Assembly: GCA_014860355.1 (NCBI GenBank) | Contig: JACZJV010000067.1 | Coordinates: 1-64,000 of the forward strand | Reading direction: 5' to 3' | From: Burkholderiales bacterium | Lineage (GTDB): Bacteria > Pseudomonadota > Gammaproteobacteria > Burkholderiales > SG8-39 | Length of the DNA stretch: 64,000 nt | Shown: positions 17,519 through 27,054 of the stretch, piece by piece | Layout: each line of letters starts with the position of its first letter | How positions within the stretch are numbered: the first letter of the stretch is position 1 | Translations under genes and position numbers: made by a program | The notes under the pieces: generated by a model | Told to the model about the DNA's origin: nothing | Databases searched by the model: none | What the model saw: the letters and a program-made list of their open reading frames with translations, nothing else

Positions 17519-19143
17519 TGATTGCTCCTGGTGCTCTGCGCCTCTGCCGCGGGAGGATGAACGGGAAGATAAATGCGGAAGGTGGACCCGCTTCCAACCG
17601 TGCTTTCCACCTCGATAAGCCCGCCGTGCGCCCTGACGATTCCGTGGCTCACCGACAGCCCCAGCCCCGTGCCCTTGCCCACTTCCTTCGAGGTGAAGAA
17701 CGGATCGAAAATCCGCTTGAGGCTCTTCTCCGGGATTCCGCATCCGGTGTCGATGATCGAGATTTCGACCATTGTCACCGGCTCCATTCCCGGTTCGGGA
17801 CTTTTCGGCCGCGGGCACCGGCCGCTGCGAACGGTAATGCTGCCTTCGTGCTCGATCGCATGCTGGGCGTTGACCAGCATATTCATGATGACCTGTTTGA
17901 TCAGATCGGCGTCGGCCCAGACCCGCGGCAGATCCGGGTCTAGATCCATTGCAATCTCGATATCGCGAAACGACGCAGGCCGTTCGATGATGCGCGCCGT
18001 GTCTTCGATCACCTGGTTGAGGTCGGCGAAATTCTTTTCCGGCGTCTTCTCGCGCGCGAAATCGAGCAGCCTGCGTATGATGGTCGCGCAACGCTTGGTC
18101 TCGCGGATCACCAGATCCAGGTCTTCGGCGTCCGGGGTTCCATCCGGCATTTTCTTTCGCAACAGGGTCGTAAAGGTCAGCACACCGGTGAGCGGGTTGT
18201 TCAACTCATGGGCGATGCCGGCAGCGAGCAAGCCGACCGATGCGAGCTTTTCCGAACGCACCGTTTCAGCTTCGGCTACGCGCAATTCCTGGGTCCTCTT
18301 TTCCACCTTCTGTTCCAGCGTGCGGCCCCAATCGCGCAACTCCGCTTGCGAATTTCGCAGCGCTTCGGTCATGGCGTTGAAGGAAGCGGCGAGCTGGCCG
18401 AATTCGTCCGCGCTGCGCACGGGAATGGTCTGTTCCAGATTCCCCGAGGACAGCCGTTTTGCGCCGGCCTCCAGGTCGCGCAGCGGCACGTAGACCAGGC
18501 GGTGGACAAAGAAACCCACGCTGAGCGCGGCGATGAGGATGAACCCCAATGACAAGCTCGCCATGGCAATGGTGTTGGTCCGCATCTTCCGATCGATATC
18601 ATCGAGCGAATAGACGATGTCGAGCACGCCGAGCACCGACTGGGCTTTGCTGTGCACGTGGCAGTTCGCCGTATAGCACGAGGGTTCGTTGCGGATCACG
18701 TCCATGCTGCCGAGCATGCGCCGCCCACCCGGAGTTGCAAAAATCCGCGAGCGCTGGCTTTGCGCGACCTGCTCCAACGGTGCGTCGCCGCGATGGCAGA
18801 GGACGCAGGCCTCGGCCTTGCGATCCACCTTGAGCCCGAGCTCGGGCAGGTAGGTGGAGTGAATGATGGTACCGTCCTTGCTCAGTATCCGGACTTTTTC
18901 AATGCTCCCCTGGTTGCCCACATCGCGGATGATGCTGTCCACGTAGGTGGGCTGATTCGTGAGCATGGCAAAGCGCGTGCTGTTCTTGATCACATCGGAA
19001 ATCTGGGCGACATGACTTACCGCCTCGCGCAACAGTTCGTCGCGCTGATGGCGCACGACGAGTACGATGAACACCAGCATCGCCAGCGTCAGTGCAAGCG
19101 CCAGATACAGGATGACTTTGAACTTGAGGGTTTTCGCGCGCAT
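17515..19143 (-). CDS. Haem-c sensor histidine kinase paired with the sigma-54 regulator
   Basis: This is a 542-residue kinase. Helices at about 10-30 and 192-213 flank a periplasmic region with CVLCH at 113-117 and CX4CH at 156-162. The latter is at exactly the same residue numbers as in the other kinase of the island. A HAMP domain (about 214-265), a short coiled stretch, HisKA (His312 in AHELNNPL) and an ATPase domain with DTGCGIP and GTGLGL follow. It lacks the cysteine-rich insert of its paralogue. It is translationally coupled to the sigma-54 response regulator and so forms a standard two-component pair sensing periplasmic redox state or a haem ligand. Confidence 0.9.
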   Translation of the reverse strand: MRAKTLKFKVILYLALALTLAMLVFIVLVVRHQRDELLREAVSHVAQISDVIKNSTRFAMLTNQPTYVDSIIRDVGNQGSIEKVRILSKDGTIIHSTYLPELGLKVDRKAEACVLCHRGDAPLEQVAQSQRSRIFATPGGRRMLGSMDVIRNEPSCYTANCHVHSKAQSVLGVLDIVYSLDDIDRKMRTNTIAMASLSLGFILIAALSVGFFVHRLVYVPLRDLEAGAKRLSSGNLEQTIPVRSADEFGQLAASFNAMTEALRNSQAELRDWGRTLEQKVEKRTQELRVAEAETVRSEKLASVGLLAAGIAHELNNPLTGVLTFTTLLRKKMPDGTPDAEDLDLVIRETKRCATIIRRLLDFAREKTPEKNFADLNQVIEDTARIIERPASFRDIEIAMDLDPDLPRVWADADLIKQVIMNMLVNAQHAIEHEGSITVRSGRCPRPKSPEPGMEPVTMVEISIIDTGCGIPEKSLKRIFDPFFTSKEVGKGTGLGLSVSHGIVRAHGGLIEVESTVGSGSTFRIYLPVHPPAAEAQSTRSNQ

Positions 19144-19576
19144 TCAGGCCCTTACCCTTCCTTGAGGTGCAGAAGGGGTCGGCGTTGTTTTGCGCGTCGA
19201 GGAAGCATCATGACTGCTGTGTTTAAGCTGCTCAAATAAGCCGAGTATTACGAGAATCATGAGGTTAGCAGTTCCTCAGGAGCGCAAGTTTGACCGGCAT
19301 CAAACTCGGGAGCGGGAAATCCCGCGTGGCTGGTCATTGCGCCTCCCCGCTGCCAGCCGGGTCGCCGGGGCGGCAATTTCGTCGATTACGCGCATTGCGC
19401 GCGCGCGATACGATGGCACATTTCGACCGGGGTGGCATCAAGCTGGCAGCCCGGATACACTGAGTGCCGCTCGCCGTACTGCCTGGTCGAAACGGCGCCG
19501 ATGCGGGCTGGCCGGCAAGCGGCAAGCCGCGAGCAGCATACATAATATTTCAGCAATACAACGAGATAAACTGCAT
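19144..19576. other. Divergent intergenic region, haem kinase / exonuclease III
   Basis: This is 433 bases without a convincing gene; the ORF track extends the exonuclease leftwards through it, but that part has no family features. It holds an FNR-like box at 19290-19303 and, near 19541, CATAAT, a possible -10 for the exonuclease gene. Confidence 0.5.
19290..19303 (-). promoter_or_regulatory. FNR-like box upstream of the haem kinase operon
   Basis: TTGACCGGCATCAA has nine of ten conserved half-site bases. The hexamer at the class II distance (TAACCT, 19262-19267) is a poor -10, so its use is uncertain. It is the third such box in the island. Confidence 0.45.
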
Positions 19577-20344
19577 ATGCGGATCGCAAGCTGGAACGTC
19601 AACTCGCTCAAGGTGCGCCTGCCACAGGTTTTGGACTGGCTGGCCCAGCACCGGCCGGATGCGCTCTGCCTGCAGGAGCTCAAGCTGGAGGACGCGAATT
19701 TCCCGGTGGCCGCGGTCGAGGCGGCCGGTTACTACGCGGCGTATTCGGGCCAGAAGACCTATAACGGGGTGGCAATTCTCAGCCGCACTCCGCCTGCGAA
19801 TATAGCGCCCGGAATAGCCGGATACGATGACCCGCAGCGCAGGGTCATCAGCGCCGATGTCGATGGCGTACGCCTGGTGTGTGCCTATGTGCCCAACGGC
19901 CAGAGCCTGGATTCGGACAAGTACCGCTACAAGCTGGCCTGGCTCGCAGCCTTCGCCGGCTGGCTGGAGCAGGAACTGGTGCGGCACCCCCGGCTCGCCG
20001 TGCTGGGCGACTACAACATCGCGCCGGAGGACCGCGACGTCCACGACCCCAAGGCCTGGGAGGGCCAGGTCCTAGTGAGCCCGCCCGAACGCGAGGCGTT
20101 TCGCCGGCTGACAAAGCTGGGCTTCAGCGACAGCTTTCGCCAGTTCGAGCAGCCGGAGAAATCCTATAGCTGGTGGGATTACCGCATGAACGGATTCAAG
20201 CGCAACCTGGGCCTGCGCATCGATCACATCCTGCTCAGCCCCGAGCTCAGTGCGGATTGCGCCAGTTGCTCCATCGACCTCGAGCCGCGCCGCAACGAAC
20301 GCCCCTCCGACCATGCGCCGGTCGTCGCAGAAATCCGCGCCTGA
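19577..20344 (+). CDS. xth: Exodeoxyribonuclease III
   Basis: This is a 255-residue apurinic endonuclease / 3'-5' exonuclease of base-excision repair. The family core is clear: [11 protein letters not shown] start, CLQELK with the metal-ligand glutamate, LGDYN, and the C-terminal SDHAPV. The ATG at 19577 is chosen because the family begins exactly there, while the ORF track adds 106 residues of unrelated sequence. It is followed directly by a terminator shared with convergent aceB. Confidence 0.95.
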   Translation: MRIASWNVNSLKVRLPQVLDWLAQHRPDALCLQELKLEDANFPVAAVEAAGYYAAYSGQKTYNGVAILSRTPPANIAPGIAGYDDPQRRVISADVDGVRLVCAYVPNGQSLDSDKYRYKLAWLAAFAGWLEQELVRHPRLAVLGDYNIAPEDRDVHDPKAWEGQVLVSPPEREAFRRLTKLGFSDSFRQFEQPEKSYSWWDYRMNGFKRNLGLRIDHILLSPELSADCASCSIDLEPRRNERPSDHAPVVAEIRA

Positions 20345-20346
20345 AT

Positions 20347-20374
20347 AAAAACGCCGGAAACGCCCGGCGTTTTT
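20347..20374. terminator. Bidirectional terminator between xth and aceB
   Basis: AAAAACGCCGG and CCGGCGTTTTT form a perfect 11-base stem with a six-base loop, between two convergent genes. Confidence 0.92.
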
Positions 20375-20398
20375 CCCTGCACCGGCGGGTACCCGCTC

Positions 20399-21994
20399 TC
20401 AGTCGATCAGGTCGTACGCGGGTAGCGTGAGAAACTCGACGTAATTGTCGTCGGTGGTGATCTTCGCGAACAGTTCCGCTGCCTGTTCGTACTTGCCCGC
20501 CTTCCACGCCTCGTCGCCCAGATAGGCCTTTACCTTGGGCAGCTCCTCGACGAGCAAGCTGCGGAACAGTTCCTTGGTCACCTTGCGGCCGTCGTCGAGG
20601 ACCCCCTTGGGCGAACGGATCCACTGCCAGATTTGCGAGCGCGAAATTTCCGCGGTGGCCGCATCCTCCATCAGATTGAATACCGGCACGCAGCCGTTGC
20701 CGGCGAGCCAGGCGCCCAGGTACTGGATGCCGACCGAAATGTTGTAGCGCAGCCCCACTTCCGTAATCGGCGTTTCCGGCTCGAAGTCGAGCAGCTCTTT
20801 CGCCGTGATGTTCACCTCCGGACGTTGCCGGTCGTACTGGTTGGCTCCGGGCATGTACTGGTCGAACACCGCTTTGGCGATAGGCACCAAACCGGGGTGA
20901 GCCACCCAGGTGCCGTCGCAGCCGTCGGTCACCTCGCGCAGCTTGTCCTCGCGCACCTTCGCCATCGCCGCGTCGTTCGCCGCCGGATCGTTCTTGATCG
21001 GAATTTGCGCCGCCATGCCGCCCATCGCGGGTGCATGCCGGCGATGGCAGGTCTTCACCAGCAGCAGCGCATAGGCGCGCATGAAGCGCGCGGTCATCCT
21101 GACGTGCACCCGATCGGCGAGGCAGAACTCCTTGTGCGAACGGAATTTCTTGATGCAGGAGAACATGTAGTCCCAGCGGCCGATGTTCAGGCCGGCGGAA
21201 TGGTCGCGCAGTTCCCACAGGATCTCGTCCATTTCGAACGCGGCAAGGATCGTTTCGATCAGAACGGTACCCTTGATCGAACCCTGCGGCACGTCGAGCT
21301 CGTATTGCGCCATGACGAACACGTCATTCCACAGCCGCGCCTCGAGGTGGGATTCCAGCTTGGGCAGGTAGTAATACGGGCCGGAGCCGCGCTTGAGCAA
21401 CTCCTTGGCGTTGTGGAAAAAGTACAGGCCGAAGTCGAAGATGCTGCCCGATACCGGCTTGCCGTCGATCAGCATGTGTTTCTCATTCAGGTGCCAGCCG
21501 CGCGGCCGCGCCATGAGCACCGCTGTCTTCTCGTTCAGCTTGTACTTCTTTCCTTCCTGGTCCAGCGTAATGGTGCGGCGCACCGCGTCGCACAGGTTGA
21601 TCTGGCCGTCGATCATGTTGTGCCAGGTCGGGGTATCGGCGTCCTCGAAGTCGGCCATGAACACGGACGCGCCGCAATTGAGCGCATTGATCACCATCTT
21701 GCGCGCGGTGGGGCCGGTGATTTCGACTCTGCGGTCGAGCATGTCGGCCGGTTGCGGCGCTACGGTCCAGTCCGAACTGCGGATGTTAGCGGTTTCCGGC
21801 AGGTAATCCGGCATCTTGCCTGCGTCGAACGCCTTCTGGCGAACGGCGCGCGCTGCGAGCAGTTCCTGGCGGCGCGGCTCGAACTTGCGGCAAAGCTTGG
21901 CCACGAACGCGACAGCCTCGGGAGTGAGAATCTGCGCGAATTCTGCGTTGATCGGGCCGTGGATTTCCACGCCGCCGGGAAATTTCTCGCTCAT
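20399..21994 (-). CDS. aceB: Malate synthase A
   Basis: This 531-residue enzyme condenses glyoxylate with acetyl-CoA to malate in the glyoxylate cycle. The family signature [16 protein letters not shown] is present and the length fits form A. The C-terminus (LPAYDLID) is also typical. No isocitrate lyase gene lies in the window, so that step is encoded elsewhere. An antisense ORF of 631 residues is a shadow. Confidence 0.97.
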   Translation of the reverse strand: MSEKFPGGVEIHGPINAEFAQILTPEAVAFVAKLCRKFEPRRQELLAARAVRQKAFDAGKMPDYLPETANIRSSDWTVAPQPADMLDRRVEITGPTARKMVINALNCGASVFMADFEDADTPTWHNMIDGQINLCDAVRRTITLDQEGKKYKLNEKTAVLMARPRGWHLNEKHMLIDGKPVSGSIFDFGLYFFHNAKELLKRGSGPYYYLPKLESHLEARLWNDVFVMAQYELDVPQGSIKGTVLIETILAAFEMDEILWELRDHSAGLNIGRWDYMFSCIKKFRSHKEFCLADRVHVRMTARFMRAYALLLVKTCHRRHAPAMGGMAAQIPIKNDPAANDAAMAKVREDKLREVTDGCDGTWVAHPGLVPIAKAVFDQYMPGANQYDRQRPEVNITAKELLDFEPETPITEVGLRYNISVGIQYLGAWLAGNGCVPVFNLMEDAATAEISRSQIWQWIRSPKGVLDDGRKVTKELFRSLLVEELPKVKAYLGDEAWKAGKYEQAAELFAKITTDDNYVEFLTLPAYDLID

Positions 21995-22143
21995 TGGTGG
22001 AACTCCAGGTTGCGGTATGCGGGAAAAAAGTGGGGTATTTTATTGCCCTGGGGCACATTCCGCAATACGAATGACATTCCGGATTGCGGCAACTCGGACC
22101 TGATTGACGAATCAGGATCCGGCGACGGCTACGCGCGATTGCC

Positions 22144-23553
22144 TCAGGCGGTTTCGTCCGGAGCACCCTTGGCGTCCAGTCCCAGCTCGGCGATCTTGCG
22201 CGTGATGGTGTTGCGCCCCATGCCCAGCAGGTTGGCCGCCTCGATGCGTCTGCCTCCCGTGCGGGCCAGCGCTTTGCCGATCAGGGCTTTTTCGAAGGCC
22301 TGTGAAAATCTCGCAAGCACGGATGTCTCACCGCTAGCCAAAACGCGCTCGACCTCGCGTTCCAGCGCAGCCACCCAATCCGATTCCGGGACCTTCGCGC
22401 CCCCGAGCTTCAACTCCGCCGGCAGGTCGGCAATTTCTATGACCTGCGTCGGTGCCATCACCGTCAGCCAGTGGCACAGGTTTTCCAGCTGGCGCACGTT
22501 GCCCGGGAAATCCTGCGCGGCCAGATAATCCATCGCGTCCGGCGAAAGGCGCTTTGCCTCTGCGCCCAGTTCGCGCGCGCTTTTCGCGAGGAAGTGCTTT
22601 GCCAGCAGGGCAATGTCCTCGCGCCGCTCGCGCAGGCTCGGCAGTCGCAGCCTGATCACGTTGAGGCGGTGAAACAGGTCTTCGCGGAACAGGCCCTGGC
22701 GCACGCGCTCTTCCAGATCCTGGTGCGTGGCAGCAATCACCCTCACATTGGCTTTGATCGGCTGGTGACCACCGACGCGATAAAACTGGCCGTCGGAGAG
22801 CACGCGCAACAGGCGCGTCTGCAGTTCCGCCGGCATGTCCCCGATTTCGTCGAGGAACAGCGTGCCGCCCTCGGCCTGCTCGAAGCGGCCGCGGCGCATC
22901 GCCTGGGCGCCGGTAAAGGCGCCGCGCTCGTGGCCGAACAATTCGGATTCGAGCAGGTCCTTGGGCATCGCCGCGGTATTGATGGCCACGAAGGGCTTTG
23001 CCGCGCGGCTGGAGTGGCGGTGCAGCGCCAGCGCCACCAGTTCCTTGCCGGTGCCGGACTCGCCGGTAATCAGCACCGTGGCATTGGACTGCGATAGCCT
23101 GCCGATGGCGCGAAATACTTCCTGCATCGAAGGCGCCTGACCGAGGATCTCGGGCGTAACCTCGCGCGCCTCCTCTCCCTCCGCCTCGCGCACACTCTCG
23201 CCCAGGGCCCGACGTATCAGCGCCACCGCCTGATCCACGTCGAAGGGTTTCGCCAGGTATTCGAACGCTCCGCCATGGAAGGCCGCGACCGCAGACTCGA
23301 GGTCCGAGTAAGCAGTCATGATGATAATCGGCAGCTCCGGATGGCTACGCTTGACGCTTTGCAGCAGGTCCAGGCCCGAGCCGCCGGGCATGCGGATGTC
23401 GGAAACCAGCACTTGTGGCGCGCCCCGTTTCAGTGCATCGAGCGCCTCCTGTGCCCCGGCGAAAGTCTTGTAGGGTATGCCCTCGCGCGCCAGCGCTTTT
23501 TCAAATACCCAGCGTATCGAGCGATCGTCGTCTATGACCCAAACTGGTTTCAT
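22144..23553 (-). CDS. ntrC: Nitrogen regulation response regulator NtrC
   Basis: This 469-residue sigma-54 activator has a receiver domain (VIDDDRSIRW, VSDIRMPGGSGLDLL, AKPFD). Its AAA+ domain carries GESGTGKE and GAFTGA. A Fis-type helix-turn-helix closes the protein (NLLGMGRNTITRKI). WVFEKALA after the acidic pocket is typical of NtrC. It lies downstream of the ntrB gene (88-base gap). It would control nitrogen-limitation genes including glnA, whose upstream region has matching sites. Confidence 0.95.
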   Translation of the reverse strand: MKPVWVIDDDRSIRWVFEKALAREGIPYKTFAGAQEALDALKRGAPQVLVSDIRMPGGSGLDLLQSVKRSHPELPIIIMTAYSDLESAVAAFHGGAFEYLAKPFDVDQAVALIRRALGESVREAEGEEAREVTPEILGQAPSMQEVFRAIGRLSQSNATVLITGESGTGKELVALALHRHSSRAAKPFVAINTAAMPKDLLESELFGHERGAFTGAQAMRRGRFEQAEGGTLFLDEIGDMPAELQTRLLRVLSDGQFYRVGGHQPIKANVRVIAATHQDLEERVRQGLFREDLFHRLNVIRLRLPSLRERREDIALLAKHFLAKSARELGAEAKRLSPDAMDYLAAQDFPGNVRQLENLCHWLTVMAPTQVIEIADLPAELKLGGAKVPESDWVAALEREVERVLASGETSVLARFSQAFEKALIGKALARTGGRRIEAANLLGMGRNTITRKIAELGLDAKGAPDETA

Positions 23554-23640
23554 GTTTTGTCGGGAGCCGATGGAAAACGGAGGCCGGGCGGCAGCGGGAA
23601 ACCCCCTTGTCGCCCATATCCCGCTCTCTCCATTCCCCGT

Positions 23641-24681
23641 CTACTCCAGTGGCAGCATGATCGTAAAGCAGGTCCGGCCCGGTTCACTTTCGCACTCGAT
23701 CGTGCCATGGTGATGCTGCACAAAAGTCTGCGACAGTGTCAGCCCCAGTCCGGTACCCCCGTCGCGGCCCGACACCAGGGGATAGAATATCCGCTCGCGC
23801 AACTCCTCCGGGATTCCCGGACCGTTGTCTATCACTTGCAATTCTAATGCCAGCTTGTAGCGTTGCTTGGCCAGCGTCACCTGACGCGCGGCGCGGCTGC
23901 GCAACTCGATGTCACCGCTCCCGTTGAGGGCTTGCGCCGCGTTGCGCACGACATTGAGCACCGACTGGATCAACTGCTCCTTGTCGCCGCGCAAATCGGG
24001 CAGGCTGGCGTCGTAGTTGCGCTCGATGCGGATGCCGTCGGGGAATTCCGCCAACACCAGGCTTCGCACCCGTTCCAGCACTTCGTGTATGTTCAGCGTA
24101 GCCAGCTGCGGCGGACGGTGGGGCGTCAGCAGCCGGTCCAGGAGCGACTGCAGCCGATCCGCTTCCTTGATGATGACCTGGGTGTACTCGCGCAGCTCCG
24201 GGCGCTCGAGCTCGCGCTCGAGCAGTTGCGCCGACCCGCGCAACCCGCCCAGCGGATTTCTGATTTCGTGCGCCAGGTTGCGGATGAGCTCACGGTTCGC
24301 CTGCTGCTGATCCATCTGCCGCCGCTCGCGCGCGAGCTTGAGCTGCTGGTCTATCGGGCGAAACTCGATCAGGAACCGCGCGGCGGAATTCTCTATCTGC
24401 GTGACCAGGCAGTTCAGGTGCAGATTCGCCTGCCCCGGACGCGCGAGCGTCAGGTCGCGGCCGGTATAACTCCAGTGTTGTCCGAGTACGTCCTGGAGGC
24501 TGGCGATGAGCTCAGCCGGATCGATGAACAGCTGCGCCACGAACTGGCCGGCTACGTTGTTCAGGCTGAACGCAAACAAATTTTCAGCCGCAGGATTGGC
24601 GTACGCGACCCGCAAGTCGGCATCCACCAGGATGACCGAGGTAGCGAGCAAATCGAGTCCGGGATAGGATGTAGTGGCCAT
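23641..24681 (-). CDS. ntrB: Nitrogen regulation sensor kinase NtrB
   Basis: This is a 346-residue cytoplasmic kinase with an N-terminal PAS domain (VDADLRVAYANPAAE), a HisKA motif LAHEIRNPLGG and an ATPase domain (DNGPGIP, GGTGLGL). There are no membrane helices, as expected for NtrB, which takes its signal from PII. The adjacency to ntrC and glnA fixes the identity. Confidence 0.95.
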   Translation of the reverse strand: MATTSYPGLDLLATSVILVDADLRVAYANPAAENLFAFSLNNVAGQFVAQLFIDPAELIASLQDVLGQHWSYTGRDLTLARPGQANLHLNCLVTQIENSAARFLIEFRPIDQQLKLARERRQMDQQQANRELIRNLAHEIRNPLGGLRGSAQLLERELERPELREYTQVIIKEADRLQSLLDRLLTPHRPPQLATLNIHEVLERVRSLVLAEFPDGIRIERNYDASLPDLRGDKEQLIQSVLNVVRNAAQALNGSGDIELRSRAARQVTLAKQRYKLALELQVIDNGPGIPEELRERIFYPLVSGRDGGTGLGLTLSQTFVQHHHGTIECESEPGRTCFTIMLPLE

Positions 24682-24707
24682 TTCGGCGATTCTGAAATGG
24701 CCTGTTG

Positions 24708-25196
24708 CTACTTGATGTTGCTGAGCTCTTTCTTCAGCGCCGCAATATTCTTCTCGTGGCGCTCAACCTTGTCCTTGTACGGCTGCAGTCGGTCAAGGAC
24801 CCGCTGGTAATTCTTCTCGTCGCCGCTGCGGATCGATTCCTGCTCCGCCAGCTCTGCCTTGGCTTGCACCAGCGCTTTCTCCTCGCCGCTGAGTTCTTCC
24901 TCCAGAATTCTGCGCCGGCCATCGTCACGGTTCTTCTGGGTGGCTGGATCGACCTTGGGAAAGCCCTCGGGTGTGGGCGTCGCCTTGTCGGCGCGCGGGG
25001 TCCGGATGGCCGGGACTACCGAAATCTCCCTCACCACCACGGTACAGTTCTTGCCTTTGGCTTCCTCCTTCATATTGGTATAGGTGGCGCGGCCGTTCGC
25101 GTCCAGGCACTTGTACGTATCCCCCCACGCCGGCGCCACGAGAGCACAAGTCAGCGGAGCGGCCAGTCCTAAACACCTGATGATGCTATTAGCCAT
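24708..25196 (-). CDS. DUF4124 domain secreted protein
   Basis: This 162-residue protein has a signal peptide (about 1-25, ending APAWG) followed by the short DUF4124 pattern YKCLDANGRATYTN. The C-terminal half is charged and heptad-like (about 85-162), so a coiled coil is likely. It is often found near glnA/ntrBC in betaproteobacteria, but its function is unknown. A 26-base gap to ntrB suggests co-transcription. Confidence 0.8.
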   Translation of the reverse strand: MANSIIRCLGLAAPLTCALVAPAWGDTYKCLDANGRATYTNMKEEAKGKNCTVVVREISVVPAIRTPRADKATPTPEGFPKVDPATQKNRDDGRRRILEEELSGEEKALVQAKAELAEQESIRSGDEKNYQRVLDRLQPYKDKVERHEKNIAALKKELSNIK

Positions 25197-25320
25197 AATG
25201 CCAATACCATTGAGACGGGAGTTTAAGTCTATGCCAATATCAGGCTGATTTCAAATCGGTTTTGACCTTTTCGCACTACGGGCCGGAACGGCTGCGCCAT
25301 GCTGTTCATTCAAGAGATGA

Positions 25321-25350
25321 AAAAGGGGCGGGAAGATTCCCGCCCCTTTT
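25321..25350. terminator. Rho-independent terminator after glnA
   Basis: AAAAGGGGCGGGAA and TTCCCGCCCCTTTT form a perfect stem, 14 bases downstream of the glnA stop on the minus strand. Confidence 0.9.
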
Positions 25351-25364
25351 GTCCGCCGAAGCTA

Positions 25365-26780
25365 TTAGCTGCTGTAGTACATGTCGAACTCGAGCGGGTG
25401 AGTGGTCATGCGGAACCGCGTGACCTCTTCCTGCTTGAGCGCAATATAGGCATCGATCATGTCTTCGGAGAATACGCCGCCGCGAGTCAGGAACTCGTGG
25501 TCCTTGCCCAGATGCTCCAATGCCATTTCCAGCGAGGAACAGACATTCGGCACTTTTTTCGCCTGTGAGGCCGGCAGATCGTACAGGTTCTTGTCTATCG
25601 GATCGCCTGGGTGGATCTTGTTCTGCACGCCGTCCAAGCCGGCCAATAGCAAGGCCGAGAAGGCGAGGTAGGGATTGGCCGTCGGGTCGGGGAAGCGCAC
25701 TTCGACGCGCCGGCCCTTGGGGCTGGTGACGTGCGGGATGCGGCAGGCCGCAGAGCGATTGCGCGAGGAATACGCAAGGTTGATCGGCGCCTCGAATCCG
25801 GGAACCAGCCGCTTATACGAGTTGGTGCCAGGGTTGGTAATCGCATTCAGCGCCTTGGCGTGCTTGATGATGCCGCCGATGTAGTACAGCGCAAAATCCG
25901 ACAGGCCGGCGTATTTGTTGCCGGCGAACATGTTTTCGCCGCCCTTCCACACCGACTGGTGCACATGCATTCCGGAACCGTTGTCGCCGACCACGGGCTT
26001 GGGCATGAAGGTGGCCGTCTTGCCATAGGAGTGAGCGACGTTCCACACTGTGTACTTGAGTATCTGCAGCCAGTCCGCGCGCTTGACCAGCTTTTCAAAC
26101 TTGGTACCGATTTCACATTGCCCCGGTGCGGCCACCTCGTGATGATGCACCTCGACCTCCACGCCCTGCGCCTCCATCGCCAGACACATGGCGTTGCGCA
26201 TGTCCTGCAGCGAGTCCACCGGGGGCACGGGAAAGTAACCGCCTTTTGCGGGCGCGCGGTGGGCCATGTTGCCACCTTCGTACTCCTTGCCGCTGGACCA
26301 GGGCGCCTCTTCGGAATCGATTTTGACGAAGGACCCGGACATATCCACCTTCCAGGTCACCGAGTCGAATACGAAAAACTCCGGTTCCGGACCGAAGTAG
26401 GCCGTGTCGCCCAGACCCGTGGACTTGAGATAGGCCTCAGCACGCTTGGCGAGCGAGCGCGGATCGCGATCATAGCCCTTGCCGTCCGAGGGCTCGACCA
26501 CGTCGCAGGTGATGTTGAGCACGGTTTCGTCCGTGAACGGGTCCAGGCGCGCAGTGTCGGCTTCGGGCATGAGCAGCATGTCGGAGGCCTCGATTCCCTT
26601 CCAGCCGGCGATCGAAGAGCCATCAAAAGCGTGGCCGTCGTCGAATTTTTCCATGGTGAACTGCTTGGCGGGAACCGAAACGTGCTGTTCCTTGCCACGG
26701 GTGTCAGTGAAGCGCAGGTCTACGAATTTCACCTCCTTGTCCTTTATCTGTTTCAAGACGTCGGCAGGGGACATAGGCAT
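25365..26780 (-). CDS. glnA: Glutamine synthetase, type I
   Basis: This 471-residue enzyme makes glutamine from glutamate, ammonia and ATP. Family features include [17 protein letters not shown] near the start, DGSSIAGW, the NGSGMH ATP-site motif and the adenylylation loop NLYDLP with its tyrosine, so activity is probably controlled by GlnE. GGAG lies six bases before the ATG. Two NtrC-like sites and a -24-like element lie upstream, and ntrBC lies downstream. Confidence 0.98.
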   Translation of the reverse strand: MPMSPADVLKQIKDKEVKFVDLRFTDTRGKEQHVSVPAKQFTMEKFDDGHAFDGSSIAGWKGIEASDMLLMPEADTARLDPFTDETVLNITCDVVEPSDGKGYDRDPRSLAKRAEAYLKSTGLGDTAYFGPEPEFFVFDSVTWKVDMSGSFVKIDSEEAPWSSGKEYEGGNMAHRAPAKGGYFPVPPVDSLQDMRNAMCLAMEAQGVEVEVHHHEVAAPGQCEIGTKFEKLVKRADWLQILKYTVWNVAHSYGKTATFMPKPVVGDNGSGMHVHQSVWKGGENMFAGNKYAGLSDFALYYIGGIIKHAKALNAITNPGTNSYKRLVPGFEAPINLAYSSRNRSAACRIPHVTSPKGRRVEVRFPDPTANPYLAFSALLLAGLDGVQNKIHPGDPIDKNLYDLPASQAKKVPNVCSSLEMALEHLGKDHEFLTRGGVFSEDMIDAYIALKQEEVTRFRMTTHPLEFDMYYSS

Positions 26781-26869
26781 TTAAATCTCCTCAAGAAGCG
26801 GTTAATAACGATGGATTTCGGAAAACGTAGGGTTACACAGCAGAAAACATGCCATCCGGTGAAATACGG

Positions 26870-26885
26870 GCAGAGCATTGTGCCA
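26870..26885 (-). promoter_or_regulatory. Sigma-54-like promoter of glnA (spacing off by one)
   Basis: On the minus strand TGGCACAATGCTCTGC has a perfect -24 element. Its downstream GC is 11 rather than 10 bases after the GG. The position, about 90 bases upstream of the start and below two NtrC-like sites, supports it. The extra base makes it weaker or means the true -12 differs. Confidence 0.5.
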
Positions 26886-26919
26886 CAAGCGAAGTAAGCT
26901 TGCGAACAGGAACAATCAC

Positions 26920-26934
26920 GCCTCGATATGGTGC
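26920..26934 (-). promoter_or_regulatory. NtrC-like enhancer site 1 of glnA
   Basis: GCCTCGATATGGTGC matches 11 of 14 fixed bases of GCACCAANATGGTGC, with a perfect right half. It is centred 30 bases from the second site, about three helical turns. Confidence 0.6.
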
Positions 26935-26949
26935 ATAAGCGATTTATCC

Positions 26950-26964
26950 GCACCAGCTTTGTGC
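26950..26964 (-). promoter_or_regulatory. NtrC-like enhancer site 2 of glnA
   Basis: GCACCAGCTTTGTGC matches 11 of 14 fixed bases of the NtrC consensus, with a perfect left half. It pairs with the site at 26920. Confidence 0.6.
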
Positions 26965-27054
26965 ATATCCGGTCTATCCAAATCGGATGCCTGCTTTCCT
27001 GCCTTGGGCAGCTTATACTTTGTCTACCCTACGACCAAGTGCCGGCAAATCGTT

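Noticed and set aside
17519-18091. N-terminal extension of the sigma-54 regulator ORF
   Set aside because: These codons read the kinase gene in another frame; the receiver starts at MKARILV with an ATGA overlap.
20633-22528. 631-residue plus-strand ORF over aceB
   Set aside because: It is antisense to malate synthase, has no family motifs and ends inside ntrC.
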